Shown one piece after another: positions 40,145 through 49,065 of a stretch of DNA of 64,000 nt. A program made the position numbers and the translations under genes. The DNA is taken from the NCBI GenBank assembly GCA_021733925.1, contig JAIPJY010000002.1:1-64000 (forward strand). The letters run 5' to 3'. Origin of the DNA: Prosthecobacter sp. (GTDB lineage: Bacteria; Verrucomicrobiota; Verrucomicrobiia; Verrucomicrobiales; Verrucomicrobiaceae). The stretch's first letter is position 1, and the number at the start of each line of letters is the position of its first letter. Under the pieces are notes generated by a model. It saw only the letters and a list, made by a program, of their open reading frames with translations. It did not search any database and had not been told where the DNA came from.

Positions 40145-40240
40145 GCAGCTGCCGCTTTCGAGCATTTTGTGGTATGCGTGAGCTGCCCGGCTCGCGGAAA
40201 GCGGTGGCTGCGCTCGTTCCTCGCTGCGCAACCGCAGTCC
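40145..40240. repeat. Inverted-repeat element of the 9547-9744 family, second copy
   Basis: The right part (40196-40240) matches 9699-9744 with about seven mismatches and one indel. The left part (AGCTGCCGCTTTCG) is its imperfect complement. It lies in the 329-base gap between the convergent muramidase and autotransporter genes, which has no gene. Confidence 0.75.
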
Positions 40241-40385
40241 AAAGGAGGGAGATCCACTGCGCTTTCCCAGCCCCGGGCCTGTCGCCCGTAGGATCATCAT
40301 CACCAATCCAAGCCGCCACCTGCACCATGAGCCCATGGGCAGGTTTTCAAAAGACGGCCTGGGCGTCTATTCACCCGGCGTGAGT

Positions 40386-43259
40386 TTACCAGGCGACACG
40401 GAAGCCTGCGATCATGGTATGGCTGTCATAGTTCGTGCGGAACAGCTCGGCCTGATAGGCGAGGTAGATGGAGTAGCGGCTCCAGCCGACATTGATGCCA
40501 GCAGTGGCGATGGCGCTGTCGCGTCCGATCCTTGGCCCATGCACGGTGAAGGGATTGCCGGCGCCGTTGGCGAACCGGGAGACCATGGCGAGTTCGTTGT
40601 CGAGAAACTCATGCTGCCAGTGCAGGCCGAGGTAGGGGGTGATTCGGGTTTCACCCACGTGGGTGGTGTAGGCGGTGCGCAGGCCAATGCGTGAGCGCAG
40701 CGAGCTCTGATTTTGTGAGGGGAAGGCCAGAGGCTGCAGGGAGCCGGTTTCCTGGAAGCTGTCGATGTTCACGTCCGTGTAGCGCAGGGAGGCCATGGGG
40801 GTGATGCTCCATTGATCACTCGCCTGGATGTTGTAGCCCGTCCCGACATACGCGTCGAAGCTCTGGCTGTTGGTGCTGCCCTGGGCGGTGCCGCCGAGCG
40901 CGCTGCGCCGGGTGTCGTAGCTGTTGAAGCTGCCGCCAACCAAAAATTCGGTGTAAAAGGAGCCTCTCAGATACATGGCATACAGGGCTGCTCGCATGCC
41001 ATCGGCAGAGAGCGAGCCGCCTTCCGTGAGATCGCTGGTGGACCGTGCATAGCTAAGCGTGGTTCCGATGACCCAGTTCTCGTTCAGGCGCACATCGACA
41101 CCGATGATGCTGCCGACCGACTGCACATCAAAGCCGTTGGCATTGGAGGTGTTGCCGAGGCTGGCGTACTGGCCGGTCGCATTCACAAAGAACCCATAGC
41201 GGAAATCGTTGGGTGAGACGGAGTGGGAGAGCCGGCCGCCGAGGACGACATCTTTGCCGCTCGTGAAAGGTTCGGAGGCGGGTTCGCTCCAGCCCGCGCT
41301 GCGGATGGAGGAGAGGCGCTGCTGCACGCTGAGGATTTCGGTGTCGAGCTGGGCAAAGGCGATGCTGTAGATGGCGGTCAGCTCCTCGGGGGCGATTCGG
41401 TCGAGCTCATGAGGCACGGCATTGATGTTGAGGCCGTTGAGATAGTTGAGCACCGCCGTCTGGCGCACATCGGTCAAGGCGGAGTCCAGCGCGCCTGCCG
41501 TGGCGGTTTGATTTGGCGTGAGCGGGATGAGGCTCAGGGCGTTTTCAAAGGTGTTCTGCACGGCATTCACGAAGACATCGGTCGGGGTGTACACGACGAC
41601 GAGCTTGATCAAGGTTCCGGGGCCCACGAAGGGATTGATCTCCGTGGCGAACACACCTGCAACGCTGGCAGCGTTGATGATGTTAAAGCTGTCGCCCAAG
41701 TTCGGGCGCAGTCCGCCGGCCGTGGTGATCAGCAGGGTACCGTCGAGGTTTGCCGCGCCGCTGATGAGCAGCTTGTCATTGTTGTGCGGGGTCACAACAA
41801 GCTCTGTGGGGAGCAGGCCCGTGCCGCCTTGGGTGTAATTGCCGTTGATGGTGAGCGTGCCCACGGGAGCACCAGGATTCACGGTGCCAAAGTTGTTCAC
41901 ATCCCCGGTGATGGTGCCAGCGCCCGTGAGATTGCTGCCTAGCAGGACATTGACGGTTGGGGAGACGAGGTCGCCGGTCACGGAAACGGTGCTGCCTGAG
42001 GCCAAGGTGGTGGTGCCGGTGGCGGTGAAGGTGCCGCCTGTGGCGATATCAAGAGTGCCAGCGTTGATGTTGGCAGGACCGGTGACATTGGTCGTGCCGC
42101 TGATGACCAGGGTGCCTGGGCCAGCCTTGATCAGGCTGCCGGCGCTGGTGACCGCGCCACTGAAAACCGCCCCGGCGGCGTTGTTCACTGTCACTGTGGG
42201 TGCCGTGCCTGTGAAGGCCAGACCGCTGGAGATCGTGAACAGCCCTGCGCCGCTGTTGACGGTGAGGCCCGGATCGCCGGCAAGGGTCAGTGTGTTTGCT
42301 CCGGCGATGGTGACGGGTAGTGTGTCGTTGATCGTGAGAGTGTTGATCGTGAAGTCTGCGCCGAGCGTGGTGCTCTGGTTTAACGCGCCTGTGGCGGAAA
42401 AGGTGATGTTATCCGCCAGAGAGGGGATGGCTGTCGCCACAGTGCCAGCCTGATCGCTGGCCCAGTTTCCAATAACAGTCCAAAGACCGCTCGCTGCCCC
42501 CAGCCAATGCGTCGGCGCACCAGGAACACCCGGTGCCAGCGGCGTGAAGCTGATGGGGTTGGAGTCCAGGGTGACCGCACCATTCTGGGCCAGCGCACGT
42601 CCGTCCAAGGTGGCTCCTGTGTTGAGTGTGATGGAGGTCACCGCCATGATGGTTCCCGAGAGAGATGAGTTGACCCCGAGAGTGGCCGAACTGCCGACCA
42701 CCCAGAAGACGTTCCCCGCCTGAGCCCCATTTTGCAAAATCACGGAGCTGCCGGTGGAGGTGGTGAGGGTGGAGCCTGCCTGAAAAATAAAGATGGCATT
42801 GGGATCTCCCCCCCCATCCAGTGTCAGGGCTCCGCTGAGCCCAAAGGAACTTGGGTTATTGTAAATACCTGGCGCCAGGGTCTCCGTGGCGAAAATATGG
42901 ATCGGTCCATAGGTGATCGTCGGCAGCCGGCCTGCACCGTCATTGTACGCCGTGAGCAGATCGCCTTTCGCAGCCTGGGTGATGGCATCGCCTCCATGAT
43001 TGGTTCCTATCAATATCACCGAGCCAAAGCCCGAGATGCTGGCGGTCGGATAAGATCCCACATCTCCAATGATGGTGGTGGCCCCCGTGTTGGTAATCCC
43101 CGAACCTGCGAGAACACGAAAGTCAACGGCCTGCCCCAGATCGATGGGAGCGACAGCAGCTGAGAGTTGGACTTCGAAAAGTGCGGCGGCGGCGATCAAG
43201 CAGCAAGAGACTCGTCTCATGATTTTCGGTAAAGGCTTGTGGGAGTTATAGTTATTCAT
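40386..43259 (-). CDS. Ice-binding (DUF3494) autotransporter, 957 aa
   Basis: Probable outer-membrane adhesin. The signal peptide (core M-R-R-V-S-C-C-L-I-A-A-A-A-L-F) is followed by a DUF3494 ice-binding-like domain (about 35-240) with D-L-G-Q-A-V-D-F-R-V-L-A-G-S-G and I-T-N-T-G-A-T-T-I-I-G-D-V-G. Next come autotransporter-type beta-strand repeats (K-A-G-P-G-T-L-V-I-S-G) and a linker. The C-terminal roughly 280 residues form an autotransporter barrel ending in F-R-V-A-W with a terminal aromatic residue. DUF3494 proteins bind ice in several bacteria; others act as adhesins. The ATG at 43259 is preferred because the paralogue at 43470 aligns from that position; ATG 43292 and ATG 43220 are alternatives. 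An 18-bp palindrome lies 65 bases upstream. Confidence 0.88.
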   Translation of the reverse strand: MNNYNSHKPLPKIMRRVSCCLIAAAALFEVQLSAAVAPIDLGQAVDFRVLAGSGITNTGATTIIGDVGSYPTASISGFGSVILIGTNHGGDAITQAAKGDLLTAYNDGAGRLPTITYGPIHIFATETLAPGIYNNPSSFGLSGALTLDGGGDPNAIFIFQAGSTLTTSTGSSVILQNGAQAGNVFWVVGSSATLGVNSSLSGTIMAVTSITLNTGATLDGRALAQNGAVTLDSNPISFTPLAPGVPGAPTHWLGAASGLWTVIGNWASDQAGTVATAIPSLADNITFSATGALNQSTTLGADFTINTLTINDTLPVTIAGANTLTLAGDPGLTVNSGAGLFTISSGLAFTGTAPTVTVNNAAGAVFSGAVTSAGSLIKAGPGTLVISGTTNVTGPANINAGTLDIATGGTFTATGTTTLASGSTVSVTGDLVSPTVNVLLGSNLTGAGTITGDVNNFGTVNPGAPVGTLTINGNYTQGGTGLLPTELVVTPHNNDKLLISGAANLDGTLLITTAGGLRPNLGDSFNIINAASVAGVFATEINPFVGPGTLIKLVVVYTPTDVFVNAVQNTFENALSLIPLTPNQTATAGALDSALTDVRQTAVLNYLNGLNINAVPHELDRIAPEELTAIYSIAFAQLDTEILSVQQRLSSIRSAGWSEPASEPFTSGKDVVLGGRLSHSVSPNDFRYGFFVNATGQYASLGNTSNANGFDVQSVGSIIGVDVRLNENWVIGTTLSYARSTSDLTEGGSLSADGMRAALYAMYLRGSFYTEFLVGGSFNSYDTRRSALGGTAQGSTNSQSFDAYVGTGYNIQASDQWSITPMASLRYTDVNIDSFQETGSLQPLAFPSQNQSSLRSRIGLRTAYTTHVGETRITPYLGLHWQHEFLDNELAMVSRFANGAGNPFTVHGPRIGRDSAIATAGINVGWSRYSIYLAYQAELFRTNYDSHTMIAGFRVAW

Positions 43260-43323
43260 GGTTTGGTTACAGGAGTTGTGGTTTCTGTCCATGAACCTTA
43301 ACCGGCTTGGGCTTTTAAAGTCT

Positions 43324-43341
43324 ATGGGGTGAGTACCCCAT
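43324..43341. promoter_or_regulatory. Palindrome ATGGGGT-GAGT-ACCCCAT upstream of the ice-binding autotransporter
   Basis: Perfect 7-bp arms with a 4-base centre, 65 bases before the start codon. The same element, at the same distance, precedes the paralogous gene (45073-45088). It is probably an operator for a shared regulator. Confidence 0.55.
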
Positions 43342-43469
43342 GCACATTTCCTATTCGTACGAGGGTAACGCGTGGTGCGGCACCGCCGGATGACCCTGCC
43401 GTCTGCACGCAGGGTCGCCTATTCTCGGCATGTGCCCGCATGGACTTCCTTGGCCCTTTCCTCACCCAA

Positions 43470-45008
43470 TCACGCTGCCATGACACCGGTCAGGCGATGC
43501 CGGCGCCGACGCATAGTCAGGCCTCCAAGGCCGAGCATCAGCAAAATGGCACGCGAAGGCTCTGGAACGGCGACGATGCCAATCACGCCCTGGCTGGCGA
43601 ACTGACTCGTATCCCAAGACCACAAGGGGTTGAAGGGAACGAGATCTGGCAGGCTCAGCTGTGCGGCGCTCAGTCCAGTGACGTTGCTCCAGTCCACAAG
43701 GTCGAACACGTCATGCAAGGCAGGCGTGTAACCATTGGCAAAGCTCACACTCAGACCACCTGCGGCCACAGCACTGAAGTCGAGTGTGCCCGCACCACTG
43801 CTGTTAAAGAGGAGGCGGTCATTGCCGCCATCGGTGTAGGTGCCGGTGACGGTCTGGATGAATCCGACGCTGTCATAGGTGACGGTGTAGCCATGCGTGC
43901 CCTGGGTGCCGAGCTGAAAGGCGGCGGTGCCCGTGCTGGCGAAGGTCACATTGCCGTTCACGGGCGTGAAGGTCAGCGTGCCCACACCGTCGTTGGTGCC
44001 AGGTGTTCCAGGAGACAGCGCACCGCCGAGGATGACGCTGTTGGCTCCCGTCGGCGAGACGGTGCCCGTGCCGCCCAAGGTCGTTCCTGCGCTGGTGGAA
44101 ACGGAGCCTGTGCCCGCCGTGCCGTTGACGAAAACCGTGCCTTCGGTGACGAGGGTCGCCCCGGTATAAGTGTTGGCGACGCTGAAAACCACCGCGCCTG
44201 CGCCCGTCTTGGTCACGCTCTTTCCAATGCCTGAGATGGGACCGGTGAGGGTCAGGGTCTCCGCCGCATTGGGCACAGGCAGGATGAGGTTGTTGGTCAG
44301 GCCGACCGCATTGCTGTCCAGGGTAACCGCCGCATTCACGGCCAGCACCCGGCCATCCACCGTTGCGCCGGCAGTCAGCGTGATGGACTGCGAAGCCAGA
44401 ATGCTCCCCGCGAAGCTCGTGTTCGTGCCAAGCGTCGCCGAGCTGCCGACCTGCCAGAAGACATTGCTCGCTTGAGCACCGCCGATCAGCGATACCATGC
44501 TGCTTGATCCCGTAATGAGTGTGGACCCGGCCTGGAAAATCCAGACAGCATTCGGATCTCCCATGGCATCCAGCGTCAGCGTTCCTGTGATTCCCAATGA
44601 ACTTGGATCATTGTAAACACCTGGTGCCAGGGTCAGTCCCCCGAGATCAAAAATCGGCGTATAGATGATCGTTGGCAGCCGGCCCGCAGCGTCATTGTAC
44701 GCCACGAGCAGATCGTCCTTCCCAGCCAGGGTGATGGCATCTCCAGCATGATTGGTCCCGGTCAAAGTCACCGTGCCAAAGCCCGTGATGGTGGAGGTCG
44801 GCAAAGATCCCACATCTCCAATGATCGTGGTGGGCCCCGTGTTGGTAATCCCCGAGCCCGCTAGAACACTGAAGTCAAAAGCCTGCCCCAGATCGACAAG
44901 AGCTTCAGCAGCTGAGAGTTGGAATTCGGCAAATGCGGCGGCAATCATGCACCAGCAGATTCGCCTCATCATTTTCGGTAAAGAATGGAGGGGGAGATGG
45001 TTGATCAT
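43470..45008 (-). CDS. Ice-binding (DUF3494) protein with PEP-CTERM sorting signal, 512 aa
   Basis: Paralogue of the neighbouring autotransporter. The signal peptide and DUF3494 domain (to about 235) align almost without gaps with it (D-L-G-Q-A-F-D-F-S-V-L-A-G-S-G, I-T-N-T-G-P-T-T-I-I-G-D-V-G). An autotransporter-type repeat (V-T-K-T-G-A-G-A-V-V-F-S) and a beta-rich region follow. The C-terminus is a PEP-CTERM signal: V-P-E-P, a hydrophobic helix and R-R-R-R, expected to be cut and processed by an exosortase for surface delivery. No exosortase is in the window. It probably covers the cell surface or extracellular matrix. ATG at 45008; a palindrome (45073-45088) lies 65 bases upstream. Confidence 0.9.
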   Translation of the reverse strand: MINHLPLHSLPKMMRRICWCMIAAAFAEFQLSAAEALVDLGQAFDFSVLAGSGITNTGPTTIIGDVGSLPTSTITGFGTVTLTGTNHAGDAITLAGKDDLLVAYNDAAGRLPTIIYTPIFDLGGLTLAPGVYNDPSSLGITGTLTLDAMGDPNAVWIFQAGSTLITGSSSMVSLIGGAQASNVFWQVGSSATLGTNTSFAGSILASQSITLTAGATVDGRVLAVNAAVTLDSNAVGLTNNLILPVPNAAETLTLTGPISGIGKSVTKTGAGAVVFSVANTYTGATLVTEGTVFVNGTAGTGSVSTSAGTTLGGTGTVSPTGANSVILGGALSPGTPGTNDGVGTLTFTPVNGNVTFASTGTAAFQLGTQGTHGYTVTYDSVGFIQTVTGTYTDGGNDRLLFNSSGAGTLDFSAVAAGGLSVSFANGYTPALHDVFDLVDWSNVTGLSAAQLSLPDLVPFNPLWSWDTSQFASQGVIGIVAVPEPSRAILLMLGLGGLTMRRRRHRLTGVMAA

Positions 45009-45072
45009 GGTTGTTCCACAAGGGTGAGGTTTCTGACCATGGACCTTAATTGTGCCGAAGTTTTAATGTCCA

Positions 45073-45088
45073 TGGGGTCAATACCCCA
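45073..45088. promoter_or_regulatory. Palindrome TGGGGT-CAAT-ACCCCA upstream of the PEP-CTERM ice-binding gene
   Basis: Six-bp arms and a 4-base centre, 65 bases before the start codon. The whole 120-base upstream region aligns with that of the paralogue (43260-43380), so the promoter was probably duplicated with the gene. The 315-base gap 45009-45323 contains no gene beyond this. Confidence 0.55.
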
Positions 45089-45323
45089 CGTGGAGTCTCT
45101 AGATCGTGCTAGGGTAGTGTGTGGTGCCGAGTCGCCGTCCTGTCCTTCGCTGCTCGACGCAGGAGCGTGAAGAAGGAAGCCCCTGACCATCTCACCGCTG
45201 GCTGCGCTCTATCGCCCCCCCATCGGGAAAGCTGTTTTGGAAATCACTCCCCCCCCCTGCATTTCCCCCGAGAGAATGCTTGCCAAATACCCGCCGCAGC
45301 GTCGTATCTTGCGCTTCCCTTTT

Positions 45324-48300
45324 ATGATGACCCGCCTTGCCCTGATTCTCGTTGGTTTGACTGCTGTCGCCCATGCCTCGCAGCCGACCTCATTGGCCGA
45401 TCTGCCGGACGCCCACCCTGAGGCGGAGCTGAAGGCCTTCGTGGTGCCTGAGGGCTTTGAGGTGAATCTCTTCGCGTCGGAGCCCATGATCCAGAAGCCC
45501 GTGCAGATGAACTGGGATGCCCAGGGCCGTCTGTGGGTCGTCACCAGCACCACCTACCCGCACATCAAGCCCGGCGAAGAGGCCAAGGACCAGGTCGTCG
45601 TGCTGGAAGACACCGATGGCGATGGCAAGGCCGACAAATCGACCACTTTCGCCGAAGGCCTGCACATCCCCACCGCACTCGCCCCCGGAGACGGCGGCCT
45701 CTATGTGGCCAATTCCACCGAGGTGCTCTTTTTGAAGGACACCAACAACGACCTCAAAGAAGACGAGCGCACCGTGATGCTCAGCGGCTTCGGCACGGAG
45801 GACACCCACCACCTGCTGCACACCATGCGCTGGGGCCCGGAAGGCATGCTGTACTTCAATCAGTCCATTTACATCCACACTCATATGGAGACCCCCCACG
45901 GCGTGCGTCGTCTCATGGGCGGCGGCATCTGGGAGTTCCGGCCCGAGACACGCCGGGCGGAAATCATCAGCAAGGGGCTCATCAATCCCTGGGGTTTTGA
46001 GTTCGACCGCTGGGGTCAGAGCTTCGCGTGCGACGGCGCAGGCGGGGAAGGGGTCAATTTCATCTTCCCAGGCTCCGTCTTCGCCACCTCGCCGGGCGCC
46101 AAGCGCATCGTCCACGGCCTCAGCCCGGGCCAGCCCAAGCAGTGCGGCCTGGAAATCATCGAAGACCCGCACTTCCCCGCCGAATTTCAGGGAGACTTCA
46201 TCCTCAACGACTTCCGGGGCAATCGCGTCAACCGCTTCAAGCTCACCCCCAGCGGCAGCAGCTACATCGCCAAGCAGATGCCCGACCTGCTCGCCTCCAC
46301 GCATCGCGCCTTCCGGCCCATCGATGTGAAGATGGGCCCGGACGGTGCCATTTACATCGCTGACTGGTACAATCCCATCATCCAGCACGGCGAGGTGGAC
46401 TTCCGCGATGCCCGCCGCGACCACCAGCATGGCCGCATCTGGCGCATCACCGCCAAGGGCAAGCCCCTCAGCCCCCGGCCCCAGATCGCCGGTGCCGCCA
46501 CGACCGACCTGCTGGAAATGCTCAAGAGCGACCGCAACTACGTGCGCCGTTTTGCCAAACGCGAGCTGCGCGACCAAGGCGCTGCCAAAGTGACCATGCC
46601 ACTGGATGCCTGGGCCGCCAAGCTGGACACCACGAAGGAAGCCGACACCCAGGCCCTGCTCGAAGCCGCCTGGGCACGCGAAGGCGTGAACTCCTTCTCC
46701 CCCACGCTCTGGCGCAGACTCTGGGAAAGCAGCGACTACCGCATCCGTGCGGCGGCGCTGCGCATTCTGACCCATCGCTGGAAGGTCTTCCCTGAGGTGA
46801 TGAAGGTGCTGGACCAGGCCGTGGCGGACGAAAACGCCCAGGTGCGCCTGTGGGCGCTCGCCGTGCTGGCAGACATGCGCAAGCCCGGCGCAGTCGGCAT
46901 GGCCCTCAAGGTGCTGGACAAGCCCATGGACGACTCCCTCGATTTCCTGCTGGAGCAGACCTGCCGCGAGCAGGCAGACATCTGGATGCCGGCGGTGGTG
47001 GCTGACAAGCTCAAGCTCGAGGACAGCCCCAAACATTTGGTCTATGCCATGAAGAGCACCGGGCGCAGCGATGCCCTGCCACCCCTGTTTGATGCGCTGA
47101 AAAGCGGCAAGCTCAGCACCGAAGACGCCGCCGCCGTGCTCGACATGGCCGGCAGCGCCGCCGACGCCGCGCAGGCGAAGACGATGGTCGAAATGGTCAA
47201 CGATGCCGCCATGGCTCCCTATTACATGGGCCTGCAGGACGCCCTCATCAAGGCGGCGACGGATCGCAAGGTCATCCCCGAAGGAGCCCAGGAGATCGTG
47301 ATGGCCTGGTTTGCCCGCCCCGAGCCCCATGTGGTGCATCGTGCGGCCATCCTGGCCGGAATGTGGAAGGTGGAACCGGCCCGTGACAAGCTCGTCGCGC
47401 TGCTCACCGACGCCAAAACCATCCCAGCAATCCGCGACGGTGCCATGCGCGGCCTGACCGCCCTCGGCGGCGTGAAATCCCGCGATCTGTTCGACAAACT
47501 CTTCGTGGAATCCCAGGACGCCAGCCTGCGTGCCCTCATGATCGACGGCCTGACCAGCGTCGGGCCACAGCTTGCAGCCAAGCGCGCCGTGGAGTTCCTC
47601 GCCAAGGCCGATGTGGAGGCCGCCAAGCCGATTTTGACCGTCTTTTTGAAGAACAAGCAGCTCCCCGGCGTGCTGGCCAAGGAGCTCGAAGGCAAGACGA
47701 TTCTTGACACCGTGGCCGTGGAAGGCATCCGCATGGTCACCTCCCGTGGCATCCAGGGCCCCCTGGCCGAGGCCCTCAAAAAAGCCGGCGGCGTCAAGCA
47801 GATGGACCGCCCCCTCACCCCCGCGGAAATGAGCGCCATGGTGGCCAAAGTGCAGTCCCAGGGCGATCCCGCCCGCGGTGAGGCCGTTTACCGCCGCCAG
47901 CAGATGCTCTGCACCACCTGCCACGCCATTGGCGAATCCGGCGGCATTCTGGGCCCCAATCTCGTCAGCATCGGCGCCAGCGCCCCGGTGGACTACCTCA
48001 TTGAGAGCCTGCTGGAGCCGAGCAAGAAAATCAAAGAAGGCTACCACATGGTCATCATCACCAAAAAAGACGGCAGCGTCATCTCCGGCGGCCTGATCAA
48101 TGACGGAGCGGAGGAGTTGACGATTCGTGACCCCGCCAATCAGATCGTCAAAGTGGCCAAGTCCGGCATCGCCAGCCGCCAGATGAGCCCGGTGTCCATG
48201 ATGCCCCCCGGCCTCACCGCCAGCCTGCGCGAGGACGAATTCGTCGATCTCGTGCGTTTCCTCTCCGAACTCGGCCGTGAAGGCGCCTACAAAACCCAGC

Positions 48301-48737
48301 CCAACCGCTACGTCCGCACTTGGAAGGCCATGGGCAAGATGGAGCAGAAGGACGTGGACCACGTCCGCCACGTCGGCAGCTTTGCCTTGAACGACGAAAA
48401 GCACCCCTTCCCATGGCAGATGGCGCTCAGCCAGGTGAATGGCGACCTGCCGCTGGCCGAACTGCCCGCTGCGCAGAAAATGTACCCCTGGTTCCCGAAG
48501 ATCGTGCAGTTTGGTCTGAAGCTGGATGCCGGTGGTAAAGTAAAACTCGGCTTTAGTGCCGTGAAGGGCATTGTAGTAGCCGTGGATGGCTCAGAGTTGA
48601 AGGAACTAAACCCTGAGCAGACGCTCGAACTAAGCGCTGGAACCCACCGAATCAGTGTTCTGGTGACCCGTGAAGCGGGTGACCTGACGGCATTGCGAGT
48701 GGAAATCCTAGATGGTGCAGTGGTAGTGGTGCCCTAA
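45324..48737 (+). CDS. PVC-type membrane-bound dehydrogenase with HEAT repeats and cytochrome c, 1137 aa
   Basis: Large secreted redox protein typical of planctomycetes and Verrucomicrobia. After a signal peptide (MMTRLALILVGLTAVAHA) comes the dehydrogenase N-terminal beta-propeller (about 25-400; P-E-G-F-E-V-N-L-F-A near the start, then D-G-D-G-K-A-D and D-W-Y-N-P). HEAT-like helical repeats follow (about 400-840). A cytochrome c domain carries C863-T-T-C866-H867 and is followed by G-P-N-L-V-S-I-G and D-L-V-R-F-L-S-E-L-G. A beta-rich tail ends the protein. Its substrate is unknown; a sugar or alcohol is often assumed. ATG at 45324 or 45327; upstream codons to 45237 are not credible. Confidence 0.92.
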   Translation: MMTRLALILVGLTAVAHASQPTSLADLPDAHPEAELKAFVVPEGFEVNLFASEPMIQKPVQMNWDAQGRLWVVTSTTYPHIKPGEEAKDQVVVLEDTDGDGKADKSTTFAEGLHIPTALAPGDGGLYVANSTEVLFLKDTNNDLKEDERTVMLSGFGTEDTHHLLHTMRWGPEGMLYFNQSIYIHTHMETPHGVRRLMGGGIWEFRPETRRAEIISKGLINPWGFEFDRWGQSFACDGAGGEGVNFIFPGSVFATSPGAKRIVHGLSPGQPKQCGLEIIEDPHFPAEFQGDFILNDFRGNRVNRFKLTPSGSSYIAKQMPDLLASTHRAFRPIDVKMGPDGAIYIADWYNPIIQHGEVDFRDARRDHQHGRIWRITAKGKPLSPRPQIAGAATTDLLEMLKSDRNYVRRFAKRELRDQGAAKVTMPLDAWAAKLDTTKEADTQALLEAAWAREGVNSFSPTLWRRLWESSDYRIRAAALRILTHRWKVFPEVMKVLDQAVADENAQVRLWALAVLADMRKPGAVGMALKVLDKPMDDSLDFLLEQTCREQADIWMPAVVADKLKLEDSPKHLVYAMKSTGRSDALPPLFDALKSGKLSTEDAAAVLDMAGSAADAAQAKTMVEMVNDAAMAPYYMGLQDALIKAATDRKVIPEGAQEIVMAWFARPEPHVVHRAAILAGMWKVEPARDKLVALLTDAKTIPAIRDGAMRGLTALGGVKSRDLFDKLFVESQDASLRALMIDGLTSVGPQLAAKRAVEFLAKADVEAAKPILTVFLKNKQLPGVLAKELEGKTILDTVAVEGIRMVTSRGIQGPLAEALKKAGGVKQMDRPLTPAEMSAMVAKVQSQGDPARGEAVYRRQQMLCTTCHAIGESGGILGPNLVSIGASAPVDYLIESLLEPSKKIKEGYHMVIITKKDGSVISGGLINDGAEELTIRDPANQIVKVAKSGIASRQMSPVSMMPPGLTASLREDEFVDLVRFLSELGREGAYKTQPNRYVRTWKAMGKMEQKDVDHVRHVGSFALNDEKHPFPWQMALSQVNGDLPLAELPAAQKMYPWFPKIVQFGLKLDAGGKVKLGFSAVKGIVVAVDGSELKELNPEQTLELSAGTHRISVLVTREAGDLTALRVEILDGAVVVVP

Positions 48738-48779
48738 GGGTTCGCAAAGCTGAATTTTCGTAAAGTCGATGTATTTGCA

Positions 48780-48809
48780 TTGACGGGACAGATTCGTTTT
48801 GGCTATTCT
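48780..48809 (+). promoter_or_regulatory. Possible promoter of the giant autotransporter-repeat gene
   Basis: TTGACG (48780-48785) and TATTCT (48804-48809) are 18 bases apart. This would give a leader of about 250 bases before the start codon at 49066. The 328-base gap 48738-49065 holds no other feature I can support; a 60-codon frame in it has no recognisable content. Confidence 0.35.
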
Positions 48810-49065
48810 GAACGTTAGCCCTGAAAGCTATGTCAGACCCCGGCATATCCACAGGCCTCAACCAGTCCTTTGCATCCACATGAGAAATAGCCCCAGTGAC
48901 CTACGCAAAATCGAAATGATCGTTTGGGCGAACAACTGTGACTTTTTAGGGTTTCCCGTGGCTGAACGATACAGTGTCTAAACGCCGCCGGTCCTCTGGC
49001 TTGTATCCCTGACTTCACCTTTTTTTAAAATCTCCCGCCCTCGCTCTCGCTCAAATTTCCTTCAG

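Noticed and set aside
45390-48404. 1004-codon open frame on the minus strand, opposite the dehydrogenase gene
   Set aside because: The plus-strand product has a signal peptide, heme motif and family domains; the antisense product is His/Gly/Ala-rich with none.
48799-48981. 60-codon frame before the giant autotransporter-repeat gene
   Set aside because: No recognisable content, mixed composition, overlaps the putative promoter.
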